Of a DNA stretch of 64,000 nucleotides, positions 32,379-43,052 are shown piece after piece (position 1 is the stretch's first letter; each line of letters begins with the position of its first letter). Below the pieces are notes generated by a model. It saw only the letters and a list, made by a program, of their open reading frames with translations. It had not been told where the DNA came from and made no database searches. The stretch covers positions 39,376,432 to 39,440,431 of the forward strand of contig CM064417.1 in assembly GCA_032690845.1 (NCBI GenBank), read 5' to 3'. The position numbers were made by a program, and so were the translations under genes. The DNA comes from Eleusine coracana subsp. coracana. Taxonomy: Eukaryota > Streptophyta > Magnoliopsida > Poales > Poaceae.

Positions 32379-33945
32379 TGATGTGAACAAGGGTTCCCGA
32401 TCTTCCGATAGGTTCTGATAATCTTGATTAAGGCGGAGGCGATATATAAATCGATCCGGCTTCCGAACGACACGTTCTGAACCCCGCAATCGCAGCACAA
32501 CGTCTCCTCTGGTTATCAAACAATCAAGAACGATTGACCTTGCCGAGAAGGCTTATCCTTGCCTGTAAATCAAGAACACAAGCAAGAACAAAAAAGAATG
32601 CAACTAAATTTGCAAGTATACGATGAATCTCACAAGTTGGAGTGTCACAAACCGATCAAACGGTGAAACTGTTATCAACATAATAATCTAAGCAAAACCC
32701 AAACTCTAATAAAGAGGTGGCAGCTGAATATGAGGACCCTAGGGTCGTGCAAGACCCTCTGGATGCAGCCCTAAGTGGGCTCAACTCGATACATGGCCCA
32801 AAGACCGATTACGGTGTCGTAGCACCAGGACAGATTCTGGAAGTCAATTCGTTTTGGCGATTGCTGATGGGTCAGGGCGAATTTTGATATGGGACCAGTT
32901 GGGTTGGAAAGTTCTTTTCGTTATCTTTCTTGGCATATATAGAACGTCCAAATCCGAGTACGTATGCGTCCTGGGCGTCCGTTTTAGTGCAGACTGGTCC
33001 TGGGCTCCGAAACAGACTCGAAGTTGGTTTTGATTGGGCCTCCACCTTGGCTTGGACGTCCTTGCTGGCCCATCACGTCTCCAATCACCTCCCCAGCTAT
33101 CTCATCATCATCTCCATGGTTCCTAATAATAATTAATTCATTAGATAGCAATCTATTCTCAAAACCATATAATAAAAATATTAGAAACGATCTCACCTAT
33201 AAATTCAGGTGATGCACTTTCATCTTAGTTGGAGGAGTGTTGTGTGTATTCATGGGTGTGATGTACTCATTATTCTCCCCCTTTTGAATTAGAGTCGTCC
33301 TCGACTCCATCTCATCCCTTTCTCCCAATAGTGGTCTCAAATCTGAAATATAAAATATAGAACTATTCCCAAACTTGGGATACAACTCATATATATATGC
33401 ATTATGAAATTTATCATCACAATGTGAAACTATAGTAGAACGCATGCCATGCAAATTAATGACCTTTTTGAAAACTTGCTCAGCAATATAAACATCATTC
33501 TCCCTCTTATGACAAGATAGAAAATGTGTGATCTTAAAAGCACTAGAAAAACATGACATGACATGGTAATTGTTCTTGCAGTTTTCTAGTTCATCATTTG
33601 GTTGTACAACACAAGGAGGATTCATGTTTGAGCAAATATAAACTTTATGCAACATAAATACACCTCTATGATCATAGTTTCCTATAGCATAAAAATTGTT
33701 TCTTGTTAGTAAAGGCAATTCAGTTTGAGAAAAGATTTGCTTCTCTACAATATTTAGATCACAAAGAATATTACATTCAATATAACCCAAAGTATTTAGA
33801 GAACACAATAATTTTTGCTCATCCTTTTCATGTGTTATTAAAATCAAATGTTTTATTTCAGCACTAGTAGGTGAATCATAAACAAAAACATCAAGCTCAT
33901 TCATTTGTTGTGACAAAGGTATAAGTGAAGTAGTGACACACAACT
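32379..33945 (-). mobile_element. B3: truncated non-autonomous CRM-like element
   Basis: A complete 3' LTR (32379-33272, starting TAATGAGTAC on the minus strand) is followed by about 670 bp of the B-type ORF, then homology stops at about 33945. The 5' LTR, leader and protease-like half are gone, so no target-site duplication can be checked. It belongs with B1 more closely than B2 (LTR begins ATGAGTACATCACACC). Confidence 0.8.
33273..33945 (-). pseudogene. B3 ORF remnant: unknown segment plus integrase tail
   Basis: Open over the whole remnant and into the LTR, ending at 33197. Contains the same unrecognised segment as B1 and B2 (YDSPTSAEIKHLILITHEKD, YDHRGVFMLHKVYICSN), the integrase scrap NLHGMRSTIVSHCDDKFH and the ISDLRPLLGERDE block. 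It proves that the integrase deletion is shared by descent among B1, B2 and B3. Confidence 0.75.
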
Positions 33946-34985
33946 TGTAGCAAGAGGACGATTCATACAAAAAATTCTTACAAACAAACACTACGATGCG
34001 CAAGATACAAGAAAGAGAAAAATAAAAATTGACCTCACGAAACACACTACAATAAAAGTCGGTACCCGCACCTCAGCGGGCACATACGGGGTGAAGCAGC
34101 TGTAATGCTTCATCGTCACGGGAAAGGTGCACTCATTCGAGAGCACGAAATCCTCCCGATCAACGAAGCTAGCAGATTATTTGCACCCTGGGGATGCAAA
34201 TGCTGCTGATCATGGGGACTAAAGTCCCCACAGGAACAAGAGGGCCGGTGCGGTGCCTCTTCTTACCCCTCCCTTACCCACGTCGTCTAAAGCGCATAGA
34301 GGAGCAGCTGAGAAACCACCTAGGCCTTCCATAAGAGGGCCCCTTCCTTCTCACCAAGTATCGGCAAGCGGTGAAGGTTACAAGACTCGTAACCCGTGAC
34401 CGGTAGTCGCCACCGCGAGCGACGGTCACAACGGTAGCATCCTCATGGAACATCATATTGTTCTCCATCCTGCCACGACGGCCGCCAATAAGGAGCATCA
34501 AGCCGCACAGCTTCAGGGCATCGTGTTCACCTTCGCTCTCGCTCCCGTCACCTAGCAGGCGCCCGTCTAGGGCCGCCATGCCGCCGCTGGAGCGCTCCAT
34601 ACAGGGCCTGCCAAGTGGCACTAACTCAAGGGATGCAGCCGAGTCAAGGAGCAAAGGAGGCTTTGGGGTGAGCTTGGATGAGAAGACGCTACCCCATGGC
34701 ATTCTTAAATACCCAAGCCACCCTGGTGCACTGTCTCGGATCCCTCCTGACGCGCAGTACGCCGGCACCGGGCCCGATAGAAAGATGCCCTTACACATCG
34801 CACGCCAGAAAAAGACAACGAGCCTGCCATTTCAGCAGCACCATGTCTCGCCTTTTTAGGCAAACAAGATGCACCTCGTCATGAGGGCACTATGGACAAC
34901 CTCTCTACTGCGGCACCTAGAACAGTCTGCTCAGACCAAGAGACGGAGTTCGAGGGATTCGGGTCGACAACACTCCCATGACCAT
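33946..34985. other. Unassigned block in A 3' region, with a possible CACTA tip
   Basis: After B3 come 99 bp of unknown DNA, then CACTACAATAAAAGTCGG at 34045, which looks like a CACTA terminus, and GGGGACTAAAGTCCCC (34216-34231), a perfect 16-bp palindrome. A minus-strand frame (34798-34274, 174 codons, starting MCKGIFLSG) is open but has no recognised domain and high GC. It might be a captured gene scrap or part of A. I found no matching opposite terminus. Confidence 0.35.
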
Positions 34986-35211
34986 CAAGCCAAAGCGTGA
35001 GTTTCACTAAAACCCGCCCTTTGGCTTAGGGGCTACACCCGACGGGTGCTCTCGTGCACACCTCAACTGCAGAACGGGCTAACCACATCACGCTGAATCA
35101 AGCCAAAGCATGAGTTTCACCAAAACTCGCCCTGTAGCTTGGGGACTACACCCGTTGTGTGCACTCGCGCGCACCTGTCTTGAAAGTCAAACGACTGACA
35201 AGCAACCTCGC
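34986..35211. repeat. 113-bp tandem repeat in A 3' untranslated region
   Basis: CAAGCCAAAGCGTGAGTTTC at 34986 recurs as CAAGCCAAAGCATGAGTTTC at 35099, followed in both by matching blocks (CGCCCT, GCTTRGGG, CTACACCCG, GCGCACCT). Period 113 bp, two copies with about 15-20% difference by eye. Confidence 0.75.
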
Positions 35212-35267
35212 ACTGTCTGTGAACATTGGCATCGAGATCCTCCGAACGACTCTCTGATTCACTCGAA

Positions 35268-35281
35268 GGCTCGGGGGCTAC
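35268..35281 (+). promoter_or_regulatory. Polypurine tract of element A
   Basis: GCTCGGGGGCTAC immediately precedes the TG of the 3' LTR. The same motif recurs upstream at 28391 and 28622. Confidence 0.6.
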
Positions 35282-36353
35282 TGTCGGGGGCAGAAACTTG
35301 GGGTGCCGCGTGGCACCCCTGAGACCCGCTCACGCCCAAAACAACAGATATGTCTGATCACCGCTAAGGTATCACTCGCATGGACCCCGCAAAGAGGATC
35401 CCACGAACAACCAAACCCAAGAAGCGAAGGCCACGTCACTCCCGATTCGCTCGATCCTCCGGAGGTCGAAAGTCGGCCGTGCTCCGCTTGACCCCTCAGG
35501 GGTCGAGGGCCTGCAATGATTCGCTCGATCCCTAAGGGGGCGAGGTGAAACTAGTCCGCCCAGCGAGGCTCAAGATATAGTTCGCTCTCTTGAGCTGCTG
35601 ACCCGGCCACTTGCCGAGTTTTACTAACTCCCGGATAAGGACAATTGGTTTACCACCGTCATCACCATAACAAACAGTAAGAGGGCCCCAAGACCTCTGG
35701 ATAGGCTTTGTCTTCGTCAAACCAAATCAATAGACCCCCACTGATGGCGGGATAGCCTAGCGAATCACTGACCGAGCCAAAAATGGCGGGTGGAGAAACT
35801 CGATTGCCCTACTGAGATGGGACGGATCCCAACTCCGAGCTGGCCCAGACAAGCGTAACATGACACGTCGACCCCCGACGTGGGGGTCGAGCGGGACGAC
35901 GGTCAGCAACTACCAATCGCCCCGGCTTAAATGTTGCACCCAATCCGAAGCACACAATATCAGGGGGTCAAATCTCTCTGTATACCTGCCCTCCTCATCA
36001 TCGCCAGTGCCTGTTGACAATAGCAGGCGCGGCAAGGCTCTCTGTACCTTTATCGCTCGATGACCTCCATAATAGTGATGATGCATCACGACCTGATGGA
36101 CGACCAAATGGAACCTTATTTGAGCAACATGACAACGCCTATGCTGCACCACCCCACGAATAGTGGAACATGCCCTCTACAGTAACAAGGGAGCTCGACC
36201 CAACGATGGAAAACGGGGGTACGCCCAAACACAGTGCTGCCCCTCTGACATCAGATCTGGACGATGAGGTCCTACAAGGACCAAAGACCACGCCACCGAC
36301 CAAAGACTTTTCCTTCTCCGGCATGACTCCATCGGCTCCGCACGTGTAGAAAC

Positions 36354-36389
<36 letters not shown>

Positions 36390-36712
36390 AACATGGGCCC
36401 GCTCTCCTTGAAGTATAAAAGGGGCGACCCACTTTCTTCTCATGAAAGGGGACAAGAAACACAAGAGACCGACTCACGTACACATGCTCACACCAACACA
36501 AGCCAGTAAGCCAATTGAGACTTGGAGACTTCTCCTCTCTCGCAACCATTGTACTCCTCACCCGGTGCAAGTAACACGAGCTGGCCCGAGAACTGGACGT
36601 ACGGGACTTCCCCGAACCAGTATAATCCCCCGTGTCCTCTTGCATAGCCATCACCAAAACTGGAACGCGCACCCCGGAGCAAATTCTACTAGCCGATGAT
36701 CTAAACACGACA
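35282..36712 (+). repeat. 3' LTR of element A
   Basis: 1431 bp, ends ACACGACA followed by AGCCT. TATA box at 36414. Compared with the 5' LTR, it has an expanded (TC)n(TG)n tract (36355-36388) and scattered substitutions, so insertion is old. Confidence 0.9.
36355..36388. repeat. (TC)n(TG)n microsatellite
   Basis: A long TCTCTC... run followed by TGTGTG..., expanded from the short TCTCTCTCTTTGTGTG of the 5' LTR at 2031-2047. Confidence 0.85.
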
Positions 36713-36717
36713 AGCCT

Positions 36718-37003
36718 CTTTTATGTCAATGGGAATCTAGATCTAGTTTGGTTACTACAAGAGAGAGAAAGTGTTAGGGCAAGTGAGATATGAATTTTTA
36801 TTAATTCTTGATAAAATTTAAATAATATATGGAATAATTTGTTTTTTTATTTCATTTTACCATGTATAATTTTTCTCACTTCATGTAATTTATTTTTCAA
36901 TATATATATATATATATAGTGAATTTTTAATTTTTTGTTACACATAATTAATTAATTAATTAATTTAAAATATTTCTTTGGTTCTCGTTCAAGGTCGTTC
37001 AAG
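36718..37003. other. CACTA sequence before the transposase
   Basis: AT-rich DNA with an AT microsatellite at 36899-36918. It continues the CACTA after element A and ends at the transposase start ATGGATAGATCTTGG. Confidence 0.5.
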
Positions 37004-38411
37004 ATGGATAGATCTTGGATGTACGAGGCACTAAGACCGGGTCGAATATTTTTATAAGAAGTCTCTAAATTCATCGAAGGGGCCACACAACATGCTCAAC
37101 ATGAAGGAATGACTCATATACATTGTCTATGCTATGATTGCAAGAATGAGAAGCTTTGGAAGGATATAGAAGTAATCAAATCACACTTCGTACGGAGGGG
37201 TTTTGTTGCGAGGTACACGAGATGGACAAAACATGAAGAAAATAGTGTGGTTGATGTGGAATTTAATGAGCCTATTGAAGTTGAAGTCAAGGATGTCAAT
37301 TCGCCTGATGCAGCTACGACAAAGAGTTCACTTTGTTGCATACTGTACTTGTGCTAATGAAGCTGAAGGCCTTGCATGGCTGGCCGGACGCTATTTCACG
37401 GATTTATTAGAACTTATTTTCAATGCGCTGTCAAAGCCCAACTCGTTGCTGAAGACCACATACCTTGCTAAGAGGCTGATTTCCCCACTTTTGTTGAGCG
37501 TACAAAAAATCCATGCGTGCAAAAATCCATTGCATATTGTACCAAAAGAAGCATCAGGACGTTGTGAGATGCCCAAGGTGCAAATGCAGTTGTTACAAGA
37601 GGAACAACGATTATGATGCCGATGGTGGCGTGAAGAACCAAAAAGGGGAGAAAGAAGAAAAGAAGTTCTATCACCGATGACAATGATGATAGTAAGTTTC
37701 CTACCTTAGTTCATGTGGTACTTACCCGTGGTCGATCGCTTCACATGCTTGTTAGCCAAACCTAGGGATGTGACAATGATGACATGACATGCATGCAAGG
37801 GGGACGGTAAGCTCAGGCATCCCGCCGATGGAACACAGTGGAAAAAGTTTGATGAGGATCATCAAGACTTCTTTAATGAGGCAAGGAACCTACGACTTGC
37901 ATTGAGTACAGACGGGATGATCCCTTTCGGTCACATGAGGAATCCGTATAGCACTTGGCCAGTGATACTAGCAATGTATAACATTCCACCATGGTTATGC
38001 CATAAGCGTAAGTACCTACTTCTGACCTCTCTTATATCTGAGCCCAAAGGACCTGGTCATGATATAGATGTGTTTTTAGTACCATTGCCCGAAGACTTGC
38101 AGAAACTATGGTTGGAGGGGTTCTGTATGTGGGATGAGTATTGAAGAGAGTAGTTCATGCTTAGAGCAATTATTTTCTGCACGATAAGTGATTCCCCGGC
38201 ACTAAGGGCGCTATCAGGGCGACATGTTTTGTATGCATTGATGATACATCCCATGTGTACCTTCCAACATCCTAGAAGCTAGTGTATATGCGAAACCGCC
38301 GATTGTTACCATCAAAACATAGGTATTGCGTGAGGGCTAGACATTTTGATGGCAAAGTTGAGAAGGACATAAAACCTTGACATTGGACTGGCAGGGTCGT
38401 GTTTGACCTTA
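37004..38411 (+). pseudogene. CACTA TNP2-type transposase, N-terminal two thirds (broken)
   Basis: Starts MDRSWMYEALRPGR, the transposase-associated domain, with the metal-binding-like CLCYDCKNEKLW and FVARYTRWTKHEE. Later blocks of the TNP2 family appear in order: WLAGRYFTDLLELIFNALSK (about 37380), SVQKIHACKN then CILYQKKHQDVVRCPRCKC (about 37500-37590), DGKLRHPADGTQWKKFDEDH (37803), STDGMIPFGHMRNPYSTWPV (37908) and GPGHDIDVFLVPLPEDLQKL (38050). A TAA near 37049, a frameshift near 37530 and a TGA at 38142 are visible. It is cut at 38411 by D3 and resumes at 40005. Confidence 0.85.
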
Positions 38412-40004
38412 TATAAGATTCATGACCATTGATGATTGGATCCCCAAGGTATAGATGTTTTGGTAATTAATGATAACTATAAAATTGTGGGCTAATAACT
38501 ACATGAGTGTTGTCTATGAAGGAATCATCTCTAACTCTACTACAAATCTTATTGATGATGGTTGCCCTTATAATTGATGACAATGACCACAAGCATGGAG
38601 GCTTGATGAGCTTGATGGAGTTCAAGGGTTGTTGAAGATGAAACAAGGCTAAGGAAAAGCTAGGAGCCAGTGTTTGGAACACTTGTCTAGTTGTTAGGGC
38701 TTGTGTCCATAGAAAAAACTAGACTATCAAGGGGGTCTAGGTCATGTCTCTTAGGTCATGCTAGTCGGTGATGTGCGTAGATGCTCAATGAAATCATAGG
38801 CACTAGGTAACAGTGGAGAAGCTAAGGAGCTATTGGAAAAAGCCAAGAAATAAAGTCAAGCGAGGATGAGAAGTTTTAGCTTCTGGAGACATAGATTGGA
38901 TAGAATGGTCATGCAGACCAGAATGTACGGTCATCTGAGGATCAGAGAGGAGGACTATGAGGAATCTGTTGCATGAAGACCAATAGAGACCAGACAGTCC
39001 GGTCTGCAGACCAGACAGTCTGGTCTGTATGGATGGGAGCTAAACAGAGAGGAGCAACTTCAAACGTTCTCTGGAGTGAGCGACGATAGAGAGACCGGAC
39101 GGTCCGGTCTACAGACTGGACTGTCTGGTCTATGCAAGATCAGCGAGGGACAGAAGAGCAACGACTCTGGAGGAGCTGTCCAGAAGGAGACTGGACAGTC
39201 CGATCTATATATCTGGAAAGTTGATTTCATGGAGAAATGACTTGTTTGAGGTTGGAAGCCTATATAAGGTTGTTGCTGGTGTCTTAGAGATCTCGCTTGG
39301 CCCATAGGATAGCTGGGAGCATCAGTAGGGAGCCAAGAAGAAAAGAGAAGAGCATTAGGAGGAGATTTGAAGATCTTGAGAGTGCTAGAGAGAGTAACTT
39401 GAGCATCTATGCACATCTAAGGCTAGGGTGTCCTTGAGAGTGTGATATAGGTTGTTACTCTTGGTCTATTGTGAGACCTAGACCGGTTAGGTGTTGGTGA
39501 TCGAGCCTATTGTGATTGGTTGTGAAGTCCGTCAAACATTTGAGTCCGACAAGTTCTCGAGGGAGGCAAGCTTGTGCCTTGGTGGCAGCGGTGACGCAAC
39601 CGTGTCTTTACTCTATGAGTGATTGCAGGCTCATGTGCGAGAACTGCACTTGGTGGCGGGAGGGACCAGTGTTCCGGCGGGAGTGGTCCGATGAGGAGTT
39701 GGGGAAGGCGCCATCCTTCCGAGACCTCGGGAAAAAATCATGAACATTCCTTGACCCTCTCTTTACTATCCCGCAATTGTGTGCTCTAGTGGATAGGTTG
39801 ACTTGAGGCTTGCATTGGCTAGTGTGGCTTAGCTTCCGCATTGCTCGCATCATAAACACTAGCATGTGTAGGGTCTTGGCCTCCTAGAATTGTTAGGTTG
39901 TATCGACTTCTAGGGTTTACTGGATGAATTATTAGCATTTGTAGATTATGGTTGGCTTAATGATTCACCCTCCCCCCCTTCTTGGTATGCCTTCAGTCTT
40001 TACA
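38412..40004 (+). mobile_element. D3: solo LTR of family D inside the CACTA transposase
   Basis: 1593 bp, collinear with the D2 LTR (56458-58057). Starts TATAAGATTCATGACC (TG mutated to TA) and ends CTTTACA. Flanks CCTTA and TGTTA agree in three of five bases, so the duplication is decayed or absent. No primer site or coding follows. TATA box TATATAAGG at 39261. Palindrome pairs at 38988-39025 and 39093-39130. Confidence 0.8.
38988..39130. repeat. Palindrome pairs in D3
   Basis: Two clear pairs of GACCGGAC-N-GTCCGGTC type. The first has centres 38996 and 39017; the second 39101 and 39122. Both pairs are exactly 21 bp apart. A further unpaired copy lies near 39192. Confidence 0.85.
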
Positions 40005-40241
40005 TGTTAAAAACATCAATGCTGTTTTGAAAAGCCGGTTTTGCAAAGGGTCTCACGTCGTTTAAGAAGAAATCTATTTTCTTCATATATTTCAATTATT
40101 GGAAAGAATTGGAAGTGAATCATGCCTTCGACCTGATGCATATTGGGGAGGGTGTATTTGACAGCAGTAGCGGACTTATACTCGACCAACCTAGTAAGAC
40201 AAAGGTTGGACTCTGCGCATGTAGAGATCTTGTAGAGATGT
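40005..40241 (+). pseudogene. CACTA transposase, central fragment
   Basis: Continues the TNP2-type transposase: KKKSIFFIYFNYWKELE, then FDLMHIGEGVFDS and DQPSKTKVGLCACRDLVEM in one frame (40050-40240). The block corresponds to the family's KKSIF..LPYW..L.VRH..DVMHI..NV stretch, including the catalytic-region aspartate. The rest is displaced by D1. Confidence 0.75.
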
Positions 40242-40267
40242 TGTAAGAACCGAAGGTGACCGAGAGT

Positions 40268-40291
40268 GGGGGGGGGGGGGGGGGGGGGGGG
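40268..40291. repeat. G24 homopolymer
   Basis: A run of 24 G, then A, then six G. The same place in D2 (58026-58032) has only C6-7 on the other strand. Either slippage or an assembly artefact. Confidence 0.9.
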
Positions 40292-40724
40292 AGGGGGGTG
40301 TGAATCGGTAAGCCAACCACGATTTTGAATACTTCAATTTCACATGGGAGTGCGCCTTCCCCTAATCCTTGTTGGACCACTCCCGTCGGAGTGCTGATCC
40401 CTCCCGCCACCAAGTGGAGTTCTCGCACACGAGCCTGCAAACACTCCCAGAGTGAAGACACGATCGTGTCACTGCTGCGACCAAGACATAAGCTTGCCTC
40501 CCTCAAGAACTTGTCGGACTCCCCGAGCCAACACGGGCACTCACTAGCAATGCCCCTTTCAACAGCGGGCTGAAACCATGTACAAACGTGCGACGGCCTT
40601 CACAACCAATCACGATAGGCTCGATCACCGACACCTAACCTATCTAGGTTTCACCTTAGACCAAGAGTAAAAACCTAGATCACACCCTCAAGGACACTCT
40701 AGCCTTAGATGTGGATAGATGCTC

Positions 40725-40880
40725 AATATACAACTAGTTTGAGGTTGGAAGCATATATAACTTTGTTACTGAGGTCTTGGAGACCTCTCTTGGCCATTGG
40801 GATAGCTGGGAGCATCTATTGGAAGCCAAGGGGAAAAGAGAAGAGCACTAGGAGAGGATATTGGATCTTTCATGAAATTG
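40725..40880 (+). repeat. Inverted 155-bp segment inside D1 LTR
   Basis: GAGGTTGGAAGCATATATAA to GAGGATATTGG is in plus orientation, although the flanks are in minus orientation (40242-40720 and 40881-40899). In D2 and D3 the same block (57262-57390; 39250-39370) is collinear with its flanks. It includes the TATA region, so the promoter of this LTR is flipped. Confidence 0.8.
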
Positions 40881-40899
40881 ACTTTCTAGAAACACTGAC

Positions 40900-41822
40900 T
40901 GATGAGGACATCACTCCTATGGATACACACAACACTCCTCCAAATCTGGACTTGCAAGGTCCAATGACTAGAGCTCGTGCACGACGACTAAATTTAGAGG
41001 TGAGCTCGTTTCTACGTTCTTTGCTATATGTTACTTTTGATAAAGGTTTACTACCTAATGATTATTTTATGATTAGAAACCATGGAGAGGAACAGGAGAT
41101 GATGGAAGAAGGAGTTGGGAACGTAGAGGACCAGCAAGGGCTTGGAAGCCAAAGTGGAGTCCCAATCAAAACCGACTTCGAGTCTGTTTCGGGGCCCAGG
41201 ACCAGTCTGCACTAAAACAGTCGCCCAGGACGCATACGGACTCGGATTTGGACGTTCTACATATGCACGGAAAGATAAGGAGAAGACCTTTCCAATGCCG
41301 CCGGCCTCATGTCAAAATTCATCCGGAGTCATCGGTAATTATCAAAACAAGAGAGAGTCCAGAATCTGTGTCGGTGCTGCGTCGCCTATTTTTGGCCTTT
41401 GGGCTTTGTATCTAGTTGAGCCCAATTAGGGGCGCGTCCAGAGCATCTTGCACGACCCTAGGATCTTTATATACAGCCGCCGCCGCATCATTAGGGTTCG
41501 GGTTTTGCTTAGATTAATTCTGTTCATAAACAGTTTTGCCGTTCATCAGTTTGTGAGACCCCAACTTTGAGAGTTTAATCATACATCTGCAATTGTGTTG
41601 CATTCTTCGTTGTTCTTGCTTGTGTTCTTCATTCACAGGCAGGGATTAGCCTTCTCGGCGAGGTCATTCATCTTTGGACGGTTGATAACCAGAGGAGACG
41701 TCGTGCTGCGATTGCGGGGTTTAGAACGTGCTGTTCTGAAGCCGGATCGATTTGTGTGTCGCCTCCGACCAAATCAATTTACCAAGAACCTTTCGGAAGA
41801 TCGGGAACCCTTGTTCACATCA
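40900..41822 (+). repeat. B0 5' LTR
   Basis: Nearly identical to the 3' LTR by eye, so recent. TATA box TTATATACAG at 41467. Ends CACATCA before the primer-binding site. Confidence 0.9.
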
Positions 41823-41824
41823 AG

Positions 41825-41840
41825 TGGTAATCAGAGCTTC
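41825..41840 (+). promoter_or_regulatory. B0 primer-binding site
   Basis: TGGTAATCAGAGCTTC, 2 bp after the LTR. Initiator-Met tRNA type with one extra A, the same as in B2. Confidence 0.8.
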
Positions 41841-43052
41841 AGGTGCACTGTCAGGTTCACACTACCCTTTAGTTTTGTTTTCGTGTTTTTCCTATCGTCC
41901 ACAGAAAATACCAAAAAAAAAATTTCCCCCGCCCATAACCACATGTTTAGCCTTTGCATATTTCAATTTCGGAGTCCGTAGTGTTGAGTTTGTGCCCTAG
42001 TTCTTGTTTAGTCGCTGGTTTAGTTTGTGTTTTTGTCGTCAGTAGTGTTTCCCTTGCAACCCTAGCCGCCATCCCCTTCACCATCCTCGGTTTTGTCGGC
42101 TTTGTGTGCTAGGGTTGATTGATCAACACGCCCACCCTAATCCCACCCTAAACCCACCCTCACCACCTCAGACCAATTTTCACAAATTCCACTTTCCGTT
42201 GCATCCACCTCACCAAAAACAAAATCCTTACCCGACCCTAAGCCCGACTCGGATTTCACTCAAACCGCCGGGTTCTTCATAACCGTTTCTGACACCCCTT
42301 CGGTAAAACAGCCATAACTTTTCGCTCGGTTGTCCGTTTTGGCTGAAATTTTTACAGGAGATTCTTGACAAAACGTTGAGCATACCCACACTGGGCTATG
42401 CCTTGTGTGCCCTCGTCAAAAAATTAAAAAAAAATCGGGAAGATAAAGAAAAAATTCATTCAAGTTGAAACCCGACGTTTTCTGAAACTTCAAGATTTTC
42501 TGCAGGCCACGTCCTAGCTCGGTTTGAGATGAAATTTTTTGTGGTTTCTCCCTGTTTGCTAGTGAGATGGAAAAAATATCAAAAAAATAAAATAAAAAAA
42601 AAGAAATTTGGGATTCCTACTAGTGCTCCATCTAGCCTCCTGGAATTTCTGAGTTTGGCTGTTTTACACTAAGCCCCTTTTATCGACTGTGTCCCTTTGT
42701 CTCCTTGTTTCTTCTTTGCTATCACTATTGTTCTAGGACATAGTTAGACCAGCAACTAGGGACAAGTTACTTGGGCACTTATTCAGCTTTACTATCTGTT
42801 TTTGATTTGTGTGCGACTCATATATATATATTTGGCCTTCCTAGCTCTACATACTTCTTCTGGACAGCACATAGGTTATTTTGTAACCCTTGCAATCGTG
42901 GAACACTTCTCCCTGATATCCTTCGCTTTGTTGTTTTCAGAACTTTGTAAGAGCTTTGCAAGAAGCTTACTTTTGCTGTGTTGAGAGGCACCACTGCTTA
43001 GTAGTTTTGTAGGGATAACCTTCACTTTTTGTTTCCTGTTTTGGTGTTTCTG
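41841..43052 (+). other. B0 untranslated leader
   Basis: About 1.2 kb, partly C-rich (42060-42300) and then AT-rich, with no supported ORF. It ends at the gag Met at 43053. Possible introns cannot be judged. Confidence 0.6.

Larger units (their letters stand above)
969..36712 (+). mobile_element. Gypsy element A (Tat-type), full length, with five nested insertions
   Basis: A pair of LTRs (969-2371 and 35282-36712) begin TGTCGGGGGCAGAAAC and end CGACA. They are flanked by a perfect 5-bp duplication AGCCT (964-968 and 36713-36717). Own sequence includes gag (2498-3167, 5984-7190, 9075-9640), protease (9650-10060), reverse transcriptase (20805-21739), two RNase H-like stretches (25955-26790), integrase (27043-28310), an antisense ORF (28821-31960) and a 3' region with tandem repeats. 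The second RNase H and the antisense ORF point to the Tat lineage of Ty3/gypsy. All coding parts are broken. Removing the insertions B1, F, C, B2 and B3 leaves about 15 kb. Confidence 0.9.
371..40241 (+). mobile_element. CACTA (En/Spm-type) DNA transposon, split into three pieces
   Basis: The pieces are 371-968, 36718-38411 and 40005-40241, separated by retrotransposon insertions. The left end is a decayed terminus (ACTACCACAAAATAGC at about 373; the first bases of CACTA are mutated) followed by GC-rich subterminal repeats. The right pieces encode fragments of a TNP2-type transposase in the order expected for the family. The three pieces join across a perfect AGCCT duplication at the A insertion and across the D3 solo LTR. 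The remainder, including the right terminus, is outside the window or displaced by D1. The element is dead: its transposase has stops and frameshifts and is interrupted three times. Confidence 0.8.
40242..40899 (-). repeat. D1 3' LTR, distal part
   Basis: On the minus strand ends GGTTCTTACA, mirroring TGTAAG at the other LTR end. It contains a G24 tract (40268-40291) and an internal inversion (about 40725-40880). Continuous with 48683-49461 across insertion B0. Confidence 0.8.

Noticed and set aside
34274..34798. 174-codon frame as a host gene
   Set aside because: No domain, no supporting start context, lies within element A; kept only as an unassigned block.
38412..40004. D3 as a full element with D1 as its other LTR
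   Set aside because: D3 and the D1 LTR are in opposite orientation and CACTA transposase sequence lies between them (40005-40241).
40900..40906. TGATGAG at B LTR starts as a snoRNA box C
   Set aside because: It is the conserved LTR terminus; no box D or snoRNA fold is present nearby.
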